Source of the DNA: Nemopilema nomurai
Taxonomy: Eukaryota; Cnidaria; Scyphozoa; Rhizostomeae; Rhizostomatidae
Length of the DNA stretch: 64,000 bases
Direction of reading: 5' to 3'
Assembly: GCA_003864495.1 (NCBI GenBank)
Contig: ML133488.1
Span: forward strand, 3,384,674 to 3,448,673
Part shown: piece after piece, positions 25,401 through 37,000 of the stretch
Position numbering within the stretch: position 1 is the stretch's first letter
How the letters are laid out: the number at the start of each line of letters is the position of its first letter
Notes under the pieces: generated by a model
The model's input: the letters and a program-made list of their open reading frames with translations, nothing else
Databases searched by the model: none
Told to the model about the DNA's origin: nothing
Program-made: the position numbers and the translations under genes

Positions 25401-27072
25401 TATATTGATTTTTTCAAAAAAATGTGCACGCTAAAAACAAAAAAATAATATGCATTCTTTGGAAACCAAAAGACACAATGGACACATTGGACCAACCCAT
25501 AAGACACATATAAAGGAAAGAAGATTAATCTGGCTCTTACTTTGCCACATTTCTTGTATGGAATATTGTGCTCATCACAATACTTATATGTCAATTCTAA
25601 TCCTTCAACACACAACTTTGCTTTTAAAGTCCCAGGTTTATAATATATTCCAGCATGTATAACGCCACTATTGTGTCCAGTCTGATGTGAAGCTGAAAAA
25701 TGAACATTTCAGTTGAGTCCAATCCCAAGACATGCTCCTACATGCTCCTGCTAGCTGGCACCAACAAAGCATAGAACAGTTCAACAAATTACATTTCTGT
25801 GCAGAGAAGGAAATGTCAATCTTCTAGGTATATATACATTTGATTCCATTATTGACATCTTCTAATCAGAGTATAAAAAAAATAAGGAAAGGTGTGATCC
25901 TGCAAAGTACATTTTTGGCAATATCAATTTGCTTCTGATGCTTAAAAGAACCAATCACAAAGTTATAACTCAAAGAAGTCAAATTTGTAAAGGAATACTG
26001 TTTGCCTAAAAGAGGAACTCGATTAAGCAATATGATTATAGCAGAAGTGGAAAAAAGAATATGAAAGGAGGAAGAATGAAAGAAGGAGCTTTCATACTAG
26101 AAAATACAATTGGATTTGCCAAGAGCCTTCAAGCCAAATTTCAATTTTGATTGATGTTTTCATTTGTTAATGTTATATGCTATTCCAATACAATGAATCA
26201 AAACTTTATTCAAAATAAATAAAAATTGGGAAAAAAAATCACCAAGCTCATTTTCTTTTTCAAGGACAATATACTTTAAATTTGGCTGCCTGTTGATAAG
26301 CTCCTGAGCTGTGGCCAAGCCAATAATGCCACCACCAACAATTGCCACATCATAGTTGCTTTTGGTTCCAATTTTTCTAAAGCAAATTGAAACACAAAAA
26401 CATGAACTTGAAATCAGTGCAGTGGCCTTACTAGTGCCAGGTTTTTACATCATATACTGCACAAGAGGAAGCACCAGGGGCAAGTGCTGCATTTCCAGAA
26501 ATAAACATCAAAACATTTCTAGAAATCTAAACACACCTGACCATGGAGAGCTGCCCCTTCAAAATAGCCTAGATCAGCCAGAACCAATAATTTGGAGTGA
26601 GAAACATTTACAAACATTCATATCATGAATAGTAGAATGAATGGTGGCCAATTGCTGTTTCACGTTCCGCTCACCCTAAATATCTGAGTCTATCTGGACA
26701 CTTAACTAACAGCTAAGCAAATAGCATTCGAGGTGCATACTTGAATGAAGCACACGCATCGTCGGGGTCGGCAGTTTATTTTTGTCTTGCTTACAAAGTA
26801 TCGTACAATACAGTTATGCTGCAATAACACAAATTGCCACTTTTTCCAAGGAACAAAATAAACATGTTTCAATCTAAATTTTGTGTCTGGGTAGTGAAGA
26901 AACTGAAAAATCCCTAATTTTGTTGTACCAACGTCAACGATGATCAGTCAGTTGATGATGATCAACAGAAAAATGTGTGTGTTTTTTGAACAACTTACCT
27001 TAACTTTAAACACAAGGGTTGATACCCTTTCCGAAGTACATATTTTGATGCACGTCTTGCGAACTGATGCAT
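19498..27072 (-). CDS. L2HGDH: L-2-hydroxyglutarate dehydrogenase, mitochondrial
   Basis: FAD-linked enzyme that oxidises L-2-hydroxyglutarate to 2-oxoglutarate, a metabolite-repair step at the mitochondrial inner membrane. Exons on the - strand: 26999-27072, 26243-26376, 25541-25692, 25064-25195, 24351-24464, 23924-23978, 23114-23151, 21996-22160, 21605-21762, 21093-21224, 19498-19693. They total 449 codons plus stop (human about 463). The start is the first in-frame ATG ([15 protein letters not shown]), a basic N-terminus fit for mitochondrial import. The Rossmann FAD motif VGGGIIGLA is at residues 38-46, followed by VLEKE. Family blocks seen are [51 protein letters not shown] and the C-terminal [15 protein letters not shown]. 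All phases agree. The exons at 23114 (38 bp) and 23924 (55 bp) are very small and easily missed by gene finders. Confidence 0.96.
21254..21567. repeat. pair of ~50-bp direct repeats in an L2HGDH intron
   Basis: The segment containing AGGCGCGTAAATACCACGAC at about 21258 recurs with a few changes at about 21513 (AGGCGCGTAAATACCATGAC). Each is followed by AAGGGTCATTA and an AT-rich tail. The two copies sit about 255 bp apart inside the 21225-21604 intron. They could be two copies of a dispersed repeat or one local duplication. Confidence 0.6.
22561..22930 (+). mobile_element. possible decayed PIF/Harbinger-like fragment
   Basis: This lies in the L2HGDH intron between exons 21996-22160 and 23114-23151. 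The left edge reads GCGCACACTAGCAATTTTTG and then TCGCC. Near the right edge is GTCGCTGGCGACAAAG, partly an inverted copy. A short + strand frame (22735-22926) contains [20 protein letters not shown]. This resembles the basic N-terminus of Harbinger nucleases, where a run of arginines precedes a W/Y-x-x-P-I motif. There is no catalytic domain, so it would be a remnant. Target-site duplications are not clear. Confidence 0.35.
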
Positions 27073-28233
27073 TGCTTCTACGGGATCATCGACCAGTATA
27101 AAAAAACTATTTGTACTTACATCACTGCACAAACTTTGTTCCGAAATGGCCTCGATTTCTGCAGCCTCGTACACAGCACGATAATAGTTTGTCAAAGGAG
27201 GCTACCTCTCTTCCAAACAGCTAATCGTCGCGATTTGGAGAATAATCGCACTTTACAAACATGTTGAAAGCAGAGCAATAACAATTGAATGAAGGAAGCT
27301 AAAATCTCCAATGTTCTGCGTTGATTGTGAAGTAGTGACGTACAAATATTAACAGGAGTATGGCGAGCTCTTAACAAGATCAAATACTTCTCACACCAGC
27401 AGTAAAAAGGTTCAGGCTAATAAGAAAATGTCCTAAAACATTCAGGACATTAAAAATCACGGTCTTTGCTCTTAGAACTTAAATATAATCATGGTGCTCA
27501 TAAACTGACTGATATTTAAGGGAAATCTGGATTGATCTCGAGTACCAGAAGCTCTAATATAGTGCGCTAAAGCGACACAGGACGCAAATGAGCAGAGCCT
27601 TTTCAGATGCTTCTGAATAAAAATTTATTCCAGCTTCTATTCCAAGGTTAGGCAAATTATCCACGTAAAGATTGCGAATGGGACCATCAAAACTGGTTTT
27701 ATATGACACAATCCTTGACGATCCATTGCAAATCTCTGAAACATGTAGGGGCAATTTTTCTGTAGTTTGCATACAGTAACCCGTTTAATGAGGACTTAAC
27801 TATGTTCTTACGTTTCATTTTTCTCGATGGGGTATTGAGATTATCGAGTTACCCCCTTTTTAGATGTATGTCCTCCTATAGTCCTACATTTAAATTTTGC
27901 TATGGGAAGATAACAAGAATTTTGTCGTCATCAACATGGCCAAAGGTGAGAGTTCAAATGAAAAAATTGCATAGCAAACTAAAACAGTAAATGTGGGAAA
28001 TCTATGATGTTCGGGTGGACAATTATGAAAATAAATGATTAACTTGAAGACTCTAACTTGAAGGTGTTGTTGAAGTTAGTCAATTCAAGCTTGGATTTCT
28101 AATTATTCTGATTCCTGAAATTCGTCTTCCGAAAATAACCGAAATTTGGACGACATGGATAGATAATTTCGAAAAATAAACTACATTTTAAAAAATGAGC
28201 AACATTGTATTTTTAATAAATTACAATTTAAAT
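27073..28233 (-). other. FANCM 3' UTR and L2HGDH upstream region
   Basis: About 1.16 kb separate the FANCM stop from the L2HGDH start; both genes are on the - strand. A TTTATT at 27625-27630 (AATAAA on the - strand) could end FANCM. The L2HGDH promoter should then lie between about 27600 and 27100, though no TATA box or CpG-rich core stands out. A 72-codon open frame at 27554-27772 has no similarity I recognise. Confidence 0.5.
27625..27630 (-). terminator. candidate FANCM poly(A) signal AATAAA
   Basis: AATAAA on the - strand, about 600 bp after the FANCM stop and about 550 bp before the L2HGDH start. Unconfirmed. Confidence 0.35.
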
Positions 28234-31098
28234 TCAATTCATATTATAACGAAAATAATTTATGATGTCTTTTGAGCGTGTTGTCGATAATTCGGGTACT
28301 CTCGCTTTGATTTCTTCGATTGTGCTGTTGATTAAAAAAAGGATTTACGAAATCTGCAAGAGGTAAAACGTAATATTCACCGGTGCATGTAAATCAATCG
28401 TCAATAATGTAAATAAGTTTATTAAGATCAATTAAATATTAAGTATCCAATTAGCGACAAACTTGGATAAACGATAATAAAAAACAGCAGAAAGCAAAGA
28501 GACCAAACCTACACAAATATCTGGACAAACACTAAACTGTACCATAGTTTTCCTTGTCCATCGCGTTAAGAGCAACTATTTTCTATACCATTACGATTCC
28601 TATCTGACAGGAAAAATCAAGGCTTTACCTGTTAATCAAAGCATTAAGACTTCTGAACTCGTTACAAATCCGTACAGCTTGTGGATAAAGAATGGATGGG
28701 ACGGTCAACAAGACTTTCAATAGCTGCAAAAGGAACAAAACAAAAGCTATAAATATGTGCAAAGCCGTGTTTTTTGTTTTTGTCCTGTCAAATGATATAA
28801 AGGAAATCGAGTTGCTTCATTCTACATTTAAGCAACGTAAAGGATCTTTGCTCTATATCAACACTAGTTTAATTTTGCACCTGGTACTAAACGGACATCA
28901 TAAAAATCAAAGGCTGCCTTCGATTAAGGGAAATTCAATTCAAATCGGCATTTTACGAGTTCTGCCCCAGTGAGGCATCATATTAGCAGTAGCCCTTTAG
29001 GACCTAGAAAAAGACATTTCTGTTTGCAAGGTTTGTACTTTTACGGCTCAAGATACCAAGAAAGCAAACCTGTTCTAAATCACTGCTCTTTAGGTTGTTT
29101 GTTGAAGAGGAAAGCTTGAAATCAGTTGCATTTTCCATTGTTGCGAGTCGCGAAACAAGAAGAGCTGTTTCTTCTAAAACAAGAAAAAGGATGACGCTAT
29201 ACAGGTTTGGAGCTTGAAAATAAAGGGAAAATGCAACAGTTTACAGAATGGATATCAAGTTAATTGTCTCAGATAAATATTAATCATCAGATAGTTTGAA
29301 TGTCTTGAGAATCAAACCATTCTTTAGCCTCGTTATGACAGCCTTCAGCCTCTGATGCAACTGAGCAAAGATGATTCCGGCAGATCCACGAGAAAAGTAT
29401 TCTCAAAACAAATAATTGGCTCTAGTTGCTTCATCTTACCTTGAGAATCGCTAAATAGGACTTTAACTTGGCTGGTGACCAAACTTCCCAGCAATCCGGT
29501 AAAATGTTTGCTGTAAGGCCTGTAAGAAAATATGAATGGAAATCATTTGCTCTGAAACAATAAAACCAGTTTATTCTGTGAGCCTTGGTTGGCTATAAGC
29601 GACGAAAAGCGAGGAATCGTATCGAGGATTGCTGTCTTCATACAGAAGAATCCTACCCCATTCTCCTCCCATTTCTCTTTATGTAGATAAATTGTTTCCA
29701 ATACCCTTCTTAGTAACCATAATGGGAAAACATATAAAATATTTAGTCAGAAAAGATACATGAGAAATTTCGCTGTCAAACAAGCAATCCTATGAATAGA
29801 TAGCATTTAGACAAATTAACTAACCATACAATTAGCTGGTCAGGTGATCCGCTGATCGGGCAATCATTAATGCAGCCAATTAGCGAGCCAATCAGCCAGT
29901 TAATGGATGAGCTTGTTGGCCACGAAAAAAGCTACACGACTTTAAAGTTAACCTTTATTACCGAGCTTCCAAAGATAGTAAGCTTACAAAGGGACACAAA
30001 GAAGGATGGCTTGCTGATTAATGTCGATAGAGTGATTTTGATCAATTGGAAATGTGGAGTACTGCTTACACATGCTTTCCACTTGCTGATCCACCTTTGA
30101 CGCGATCTTTTTCGATTATCACGCATCGCTTGCTGTAGTGATCGCACATCTCTTTGATTGCATCTACATTCCTGTTATTGTGGGCAATATCTGTTGAATA
30201 GGCCAAGGTGTTAGTGCCAAATGATTACAGTCAACAATAAAAATTAATCAGGCAATGAACAAAATTTAAGAAACGCATTCAACTTGCACTTCTATTACCA
30301 GCAAAACAACTCCGCAGAAATTTTCTTGCAAAGCATACGGATAGGGGTAATACACATCTTCCGATTGGCATTGCATATCAACCCGACAGAGTGTTAGCTA
30401 CACCAAAAACACATGGTATTCTGCATTGATTACTTCTTATGTTGTTCATTCTCTATATATCCGCTGCTCATTTTAATAAGTGGTCGTAAATGAGCGTCGT
30501 TTACAAACCTGAAAGTTGCCTTCTTATCACACCCATCCTTTTGCTTATGACGAAATCACAGCCAAGTTTTGTGCAAACGGTCACTTGCATATGATGTTTG
30601 AGTCGAAGAAGTGAACCAATCTAGAAAGTTGTAAAATTTCGGAAAGGTAGAAATCTAACGTAATTGACACTAGATTTGTGGTGAATTTCCTAAAAAAGCT
30701 TAATGATCTAAGGCAACTTCCATAACATAGGACGTGGAATCAAATGATGACAAGATCTGAAAAATTTATTAAATGAAAACACCTGTCTCATAAACAAAAA
30801 AAGAAATAACTGTACATTTCTAAACAACGAGAGCCCTGAAAATCTCAAAACAATTTACAGTGACAGTCCTTGCGGTGGGTTGATTGAGAATTGTTCACAC
30901 AAAGGGAAAGAGTTTAAGAGGAATACTCACCTGGGTTGAAGTAACTATTTTAGTATGAACGAAAATGCATGGAGCCTCTTTGGCAGTTGATTTCATGCCA
31001 TTTGTAGTCGTAACGGTTTTGCTGAGTGGGACATTGGCATTGGACGGCGAATGGAGTCTATTTTTAATTCCTGGTTGCACATCATCTGGTTTCGCTGC
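28234..31098 (-). CDS. FANCM: FANCM C-terminus: pseudo-nuclease ERCC4 fold and HhH2
   Basis: Exons 15-21. The ERCC4-like fold starts at [15 protein letters not shown] and continues with [12 protein letters not shown] and [16 protein letters not shown]. Then come [25 protein letters not shown] and KVLFSDSQ. The catalytic ERKxxxD motif is absent: the aligned segment is VIRRQLSG, and the GDxxE-type site is also lost. Human FANCM likewise lacks nuclease activity and uses this part to bind FAAP24. The last two exons encode a helix-hairpin-helix ([20 protein letters not shown], then [13 protein letters not shown]) and end with YFRYNMN and TGA. Confidence 0.92.
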
Positions 31099-34000
31099 CT
31101 GGAAGAGACGATTAGGTCTTTTCTGTCTTACAATGCAAATTAATTTGAAAATAAACAGACAAGACATACTTTTTGACAAAAAATGCATGCTTAACCCCAG
31201 TAAAACGAGATGCAACATTTTAATGCGCTCAACGTTTGCGAATTCTGCCCAGCAATGCTTAGTTGAGGTGTTGGGGAGAGGGGGGGTTTCAAGCGACCCA
31301 AATATTGCTCAACCTTCATAGGCAAATGTACAATTGACCACTCCTCATTATGTGCTGCAAATGGCCTTAACTGATTAAGCACAAGTTGAGAAAGTTTAGA
31401 AAAGGAAAGTTTAGACGAGTTTAGAAAAGGAATCAGACGGGCTGAGAAGCGGCCTAACAACACCTCAAACAAAAGACTTGCTTGACCAATTTTTAATTCA
31501 ACCAACATATTCGATTAAGGCTGAAAAGACGAACTGAAGATCAAACGAATTGAAGGTTGCCCAGAGCATGCATTTGACCTTTAAAAGAGCTTTCGTTCGA
31601 CATTCACTAGGTGCCAATAACGTTCTTTATTGATGACTTGTTTAGATCAATAAGATCAATACGAATAACAGTTAAAGCAAATTTAGTTTCGTACAACAGG
31701 CCATCTTTGCACGCCTCTGAGCAAATAGAACGAGCCCTACGGTAGCGCATGCTTTCGTAAAACACAGGAGATGCGGCTGAGCACGTGCTAATAGCATAGA
31801 TCGAGCGAGCTACTTGCAGAAGTATTGGCACAGCTGGTAACATAGTCGATTTCAGACTTGACACGGTTCTCAAATCAAACGAAATTGTTAAACAAGCAAC
31901 GCATACCTCTTGAAGGCATCCAGTAGGTGTATCATTGCTAGCCGTTAACCCAAGTCCAAGATCAAAACAGGGGATAAAAAAGTCTTCCTGCAGCATTGGC
32001 AAGACCCCACCGTAATCTTTCAAATCTACTCTAGACGACACGCCCCCCACCTGGGCAATTGAGACGTCTTGTTGGGCGCCCTCAACACCTTTGGCAAACT
32101 CTTTTTCGTCAACTGTATCGTCAATTATCATTTGCGCAATAACATCATCATCCTCGTCATCAGAATCAATAATTCGTTTGACACGTGATTTTTTTATCGA
32201 GTTAGTGCCCTTGCTTGAGAAACTGCCTGGTTTGCACTCGCTTGCATCAGCGTCTTCAGGCATCGAGTGAAGACTGTCTCCAGTGAGTTCATCTTCTTCC
32301 TCCTCTTCTTCTTCTTCTTCTTCTTCTTCTTCTTCTTCTTTTTCATCTTCTTCTTCTTCCATTTCATCGCCTTCTTCTTCATTTTCCTCAAGGCTTACTT
32401 CACTTAAACAATTCACTTCCTCGGCCTCATCATCATTTTGATCACTAAATGAAAACACATATAATATTATACTACTGATTACTATGCGTAAAATCCCCAG
32501 TTAGATTTCGTTATCAATGAATACCTTCATCCGAGCTTTTTTATCCATTAAAATTAAATTCATTTCGATTGCTGACACTATAACGCCAAATAATGCGATA
32601 AAGTGGGAAGATATCAAACTGAAATGCACAATATGTTGTAAGACGATTGAACAAGTATTGCCAAATTGTTTCGCGATTTCAATTATGCTTAAGAGGGTAG
32701 CAATGGTCGTTTTTACAATGGCGAGTTATGAATATCTGATCACACGTTGAGAGAGAACATTAAAAAACAGCTACATGAGTAAGCTGATGATGAGAATAGT
32801 GATGACGAATAGACCTTGGGTGTTGCCAAGCATCTCTTCCTATCATTTTGTATCTGTTTCGATTGGCCTTGAAGGCTGGTGTGCCAAAGTTCAACGCCGA
32901 GCACATGGGGCTGAACAAGGACTGCCTGTAGACCATGGCCATATCTACGGAGGAGCCTTTGCCTGCAAGGAAGCATGGGAAATTACAAAAGTGTTCACGC
33001 GACACAGGAGTATCCAGACAAAACACAAGAATGGCAAACGAAACTAAAGCAAACAGATGCAAACCAAATGCAATCTTTATGGATAATTATTTGATATTTG
33101 ATGCACTCGTCTAGCTTGAGTAGACATAAGAGGGTGGAACTTCCTTTCCTAATGATCGTCACCCGTCATCAAGTATGAAGTACTATGCAAATAGAGGCCG
33201 TAGCCTTTTACCTTTCCTATCACGCACGGGGGTTCTCTGTGTCATCTGCGTCGCGTCGTCGATGAAACTATCCAAAACGTATTCGTTGCAATCAGCATCG
33301 TATTCATCTCCGCTTTCATCATCGGTCACTTCTACCTCGTCGTCTATGAACGCAGACAAGGCCTTTCGCTTGCTCTTCGACGTCTTCTAAAATTCAAAAT
33401 TGCCAAACAACGTCAATTTATGCCCTTACTTTAAGAAAAATCCAAAAAAGTAAAGCAGCTAATGCTGTAAAGGCAGTTTATGAATTGACGCTTTTAAGAT
33501 CATGTTCAAGTGAAAAGTCAAACATGCTTATAAATCAAAAATATATTCGCGTTTTCACTCGTGCGTGCAATCATCTATGTTATATAAGGTCTCTTTCTTA
33601 CAATGTAACAAGAGCAATCCGTTACGTAAGCAAACTTGTTATGAAAAGAAAATGCTTGACAGCGTTAACACAAATCAGTCGTTTATAAGATTGATGAATT
33701 ATTGAAGAACGACCCCCCCCCCCCCCATTCAGCTGAAATCTGAATTTCCTCACCATTCTGGCATCTCGTCGACCACTTTTGCGCGGCTTCAGCACCGGAT
33801 AATCCTTCTCTAAACACTCAAAGCCTAGGACAGAGAACCAAAACTAACAAATTCGTTTCTTTTGCGTTGCCTTCAAAAGGCAGAATTAAATGGATAGTCA
33901 CGATATGATGGACAAATTCTTTGCAATGAAGGAAGAATTGTTTATTTCCTAAAAATACTTCTACCTATAGCTCTTGCTATGGTGGCTATAACTATAAACG

Positions 34001-37000
34001 AAAATTTTTAGGTCTAAAGAACACCGTAATCTGTATAAGAAGCTAAGGTCAAGGTTTCGTAATTTTTTAGGAATCCCAATAATTGTGGTCACTTTTCTGA
34101 TTATTTTCTCTATGGCAATAATTTCGCTTTTTGTTGTCCTTTGCTACTATTGAGGATTTACTGATTGCCTGGGGTTTTATTGGTTGTATGTAATCTCCTG
34201 TTTCTGGTTACACTCTCTCAATTCTGAATTTACTGAATTTCTTCAGGGAATGGTTTTGGATAAAACAGTTACGTTCTGCCATTGAACAAGTAATGGCAGA
34301 CATTCTGTACAAAGTAATTATAGCAGTTGGGCTATTGGAATTTCGTTAGCGCCAAGTCGTTTCAATCGCCTCTAACTAGCCCTTCATTCATGCTAAACCT
34401 TCTTAATAATTGTAGCTTGTACAGTAGCTACGTTGCTTATAAATAAACGAATGAGCCTAGCTTATCATAATCATACATCCTAGAACATTCAGTTCACATC
34501 TCATGCCCGTACTTGCAACTAGGCATCTACTTCTGGTGCCGTGTCCCTCGTGCAGCTACGCATCCACTTACCGGCAGTTTCGCGATCGAAATCATCATCC
34601 GAATCTTGATCAACATTCTGAGCAACCGGGGACTTGAGCACGTGTTTATTTGTTGTCTTCTTCTTTCTTCGCAACATACAAGCATCGCCATCAGAATCCT
34701 CACTTTCCTGTGCGTTCTCCTTACTGGGCGACATCGACTCGTCTAGTATTGCTCTGCGTTTCCTCCGTTTGCTTGGAACCAACTGCGATTGTACTGGGGG
34801 CGACACGCTCACGTCCATTTTACCCCATTCGTCATTTTCTGTTTCAAACGAAAGACATTTGTTCTGCGAGCTAAATGTAACATGTTTCACAGACAAGTCA
34901 CCCCTCTTCACGGGAGAGTTCTCTGCATCTAAATCTGCTGAACTGGTCTTTCTAGGAGACGACTTCAAAAGAGGACTGTTCACCGTAAAAAGATTGAAGT
35001 CTACATCAAAGAATTCTATGTTAGGTACCCTAGCTGCATCGCAATGCTGCTGCTTGATATCTGATACCTTACTCGATGTATCTGCAGAAGCATGGGTAGA
35101 ACTGCCAAGATTACTGTCTGCTATATTGATTCCGCGATTCCGTAGGCGAGTGGCAAGGGACGCAACTGGAAACTGGCTGTCATCATCAGAGCCACTGTCA
35201 TTACCTCCAACAGAATCTAAACATCTCCTTCTGGTGCCGTGACCCTCAGCTTCAGCTAGGCTAGAGCTTTTTCTGTTTAAGTTGCTTGAAACTTGCCCAA
35301 TCCCAGTTTCAGCAGATAACGTTTTAGACTCGGCATCAATAACAAAGATGCTGTCTTCCCGTTCTTCGCCCGTTTCACCTTTCTGGACTCCTAATACTCC
35401 TTTGTTTCGAAGTCGAGATGAAAGCGACAGGACCGGGAATTCATTACAGGTGTCATTGTCATCTGACTCGCTGTCAAACAAAACTGGATCTGCTTGGGAA
35501 GGCACAAAGTCACCATGCGCCTCATTAAAGTCTTGGCGTTCTCTTGCACTCGTATCTTCAGTATTATCTGCAATTTTCACGGTGTCCAGATCTACAACAG
35601 GGCTTCTAGCGTCGCCGTGTCTGCCTTGCCTATCAACAGTCCTGGTCGATAAAGAATCCCTCGTCAAAGTCAGGCATGGATCCCCCGTTTTTTCATCACA
35701 ACCAACTGATTGCGGTGTTTGTTTCTGGTCAACAACCGGTGGGGAAGGACAATCTTCAAATTCATCTTCGTCAATAAACAAGCTATCGCCAAATAGGCAT
35801 GATGTCGACAAGTCAAGATCTTCTAGATCAGATCCGTTTCGGTTATAGTTTACATTTTCAATTTCATCATCTTTCTTCTCTTTAATCGGCTCCCTGTTCT
35901 GCTCAGAACAAATCTCCATATCGCAACAACAAGAGTTGTTTTCACCCCTTTCTTCGATCATGAACTCCCCTTCAACATCGATTGAAAAATTTCGCTTACA
36001 ATCTTCACTTCGATGTTCAGCTCCATCTTCTAACATGTCAGTAGACTTCGAATTATCAACGTATTTACCATCACCAGAAAGCAGCTTGTCACGTGACGTT
36101 TCTCCGACACCATCCTCGACTTCACAACCTGAAATTTTATTTCCATGTGCACCGTAACGAGACGTAGCAGCTTCATAGAATATTCCATCGCCGTCCGCTG
36201 CGCATTGTGCAAACACGTGATTCCCTTCAGGTTCACCTGGGGAATCGTCCAACAAAAAATCGAGGTCAGCTGAATCTGGAGGAGGGGGGACTGGTTCGCG
36301 TTTATTCTCAACCACACCTGGACCAAAACTGCGATTCTCCGTTCGAAAATGTGGTTTTAAAATGTCCTTTGAAATATAGTCAGATACATTCTGTGCCTCC
36401 TTGTCAATAGCACTTGACTCTTCTTCTATAAGAACTGGCTCATCAAACGCTGCTGGTGACGTCATTTTGTCACTGGCCTGTTCAATGTCTTTTGATGTGC
36501 ATGCGTCCTCTAAGAAACTCTTGTCTATAGCAACGTCACAATTCGCTAAATCTGCGTTTACGTGTTCTTTACCTAGACTAGATTCTCCATCGTCTTGGCT
36601 GCCAATGAAATCGCCTTGAAAAGCATCTTCTTCTATTCCAGTACATGCATCAGTTCCAACAAAATCACAATTGCCTTGACTCGCATCTAGATCAACATCC
36701 TTTTTAGCATCCATCAATGTGCTTCGCCTCCAAGCCTTAACCTTTTCAGCCTTCTGATCCTGGCGAGATCTTTTCCCTTTTTCTACTTTTTCCACGGGCT
36801 TCTTTTCACCGCATCCCTTTCGTTTCCCAGGCCGCTTACTCCGCTTGCCTGACTTGCTCTTACTTTGATCCTCTCCTTCTGATTCCATCCTATCAACATC
36901 AGAATGATTGTGTCCGTCTTCAAAAGGTGCTTCTAAAAGTGTAATAACATTTTTACAGGTTTCTGAGAACAAGTTTAAATACGCAGCCAGGAGCAAGGTG

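Noticed and set aside
27554..27772. 72-codon - strand frame after the FANCM stop
   Set aside because: It lies in the probable 3' UTR. The HhH2 tail and stop of FANCM are already complete at 28234, and the frame has no similarity I recognise.
34634..35848. Open frames of 188-202 codons on the + strand within FANCM exon 10
   Set aside because: Serine-rich shadows of the acidic coding strand. The - strand frame is part of a gene with consistent splicing.
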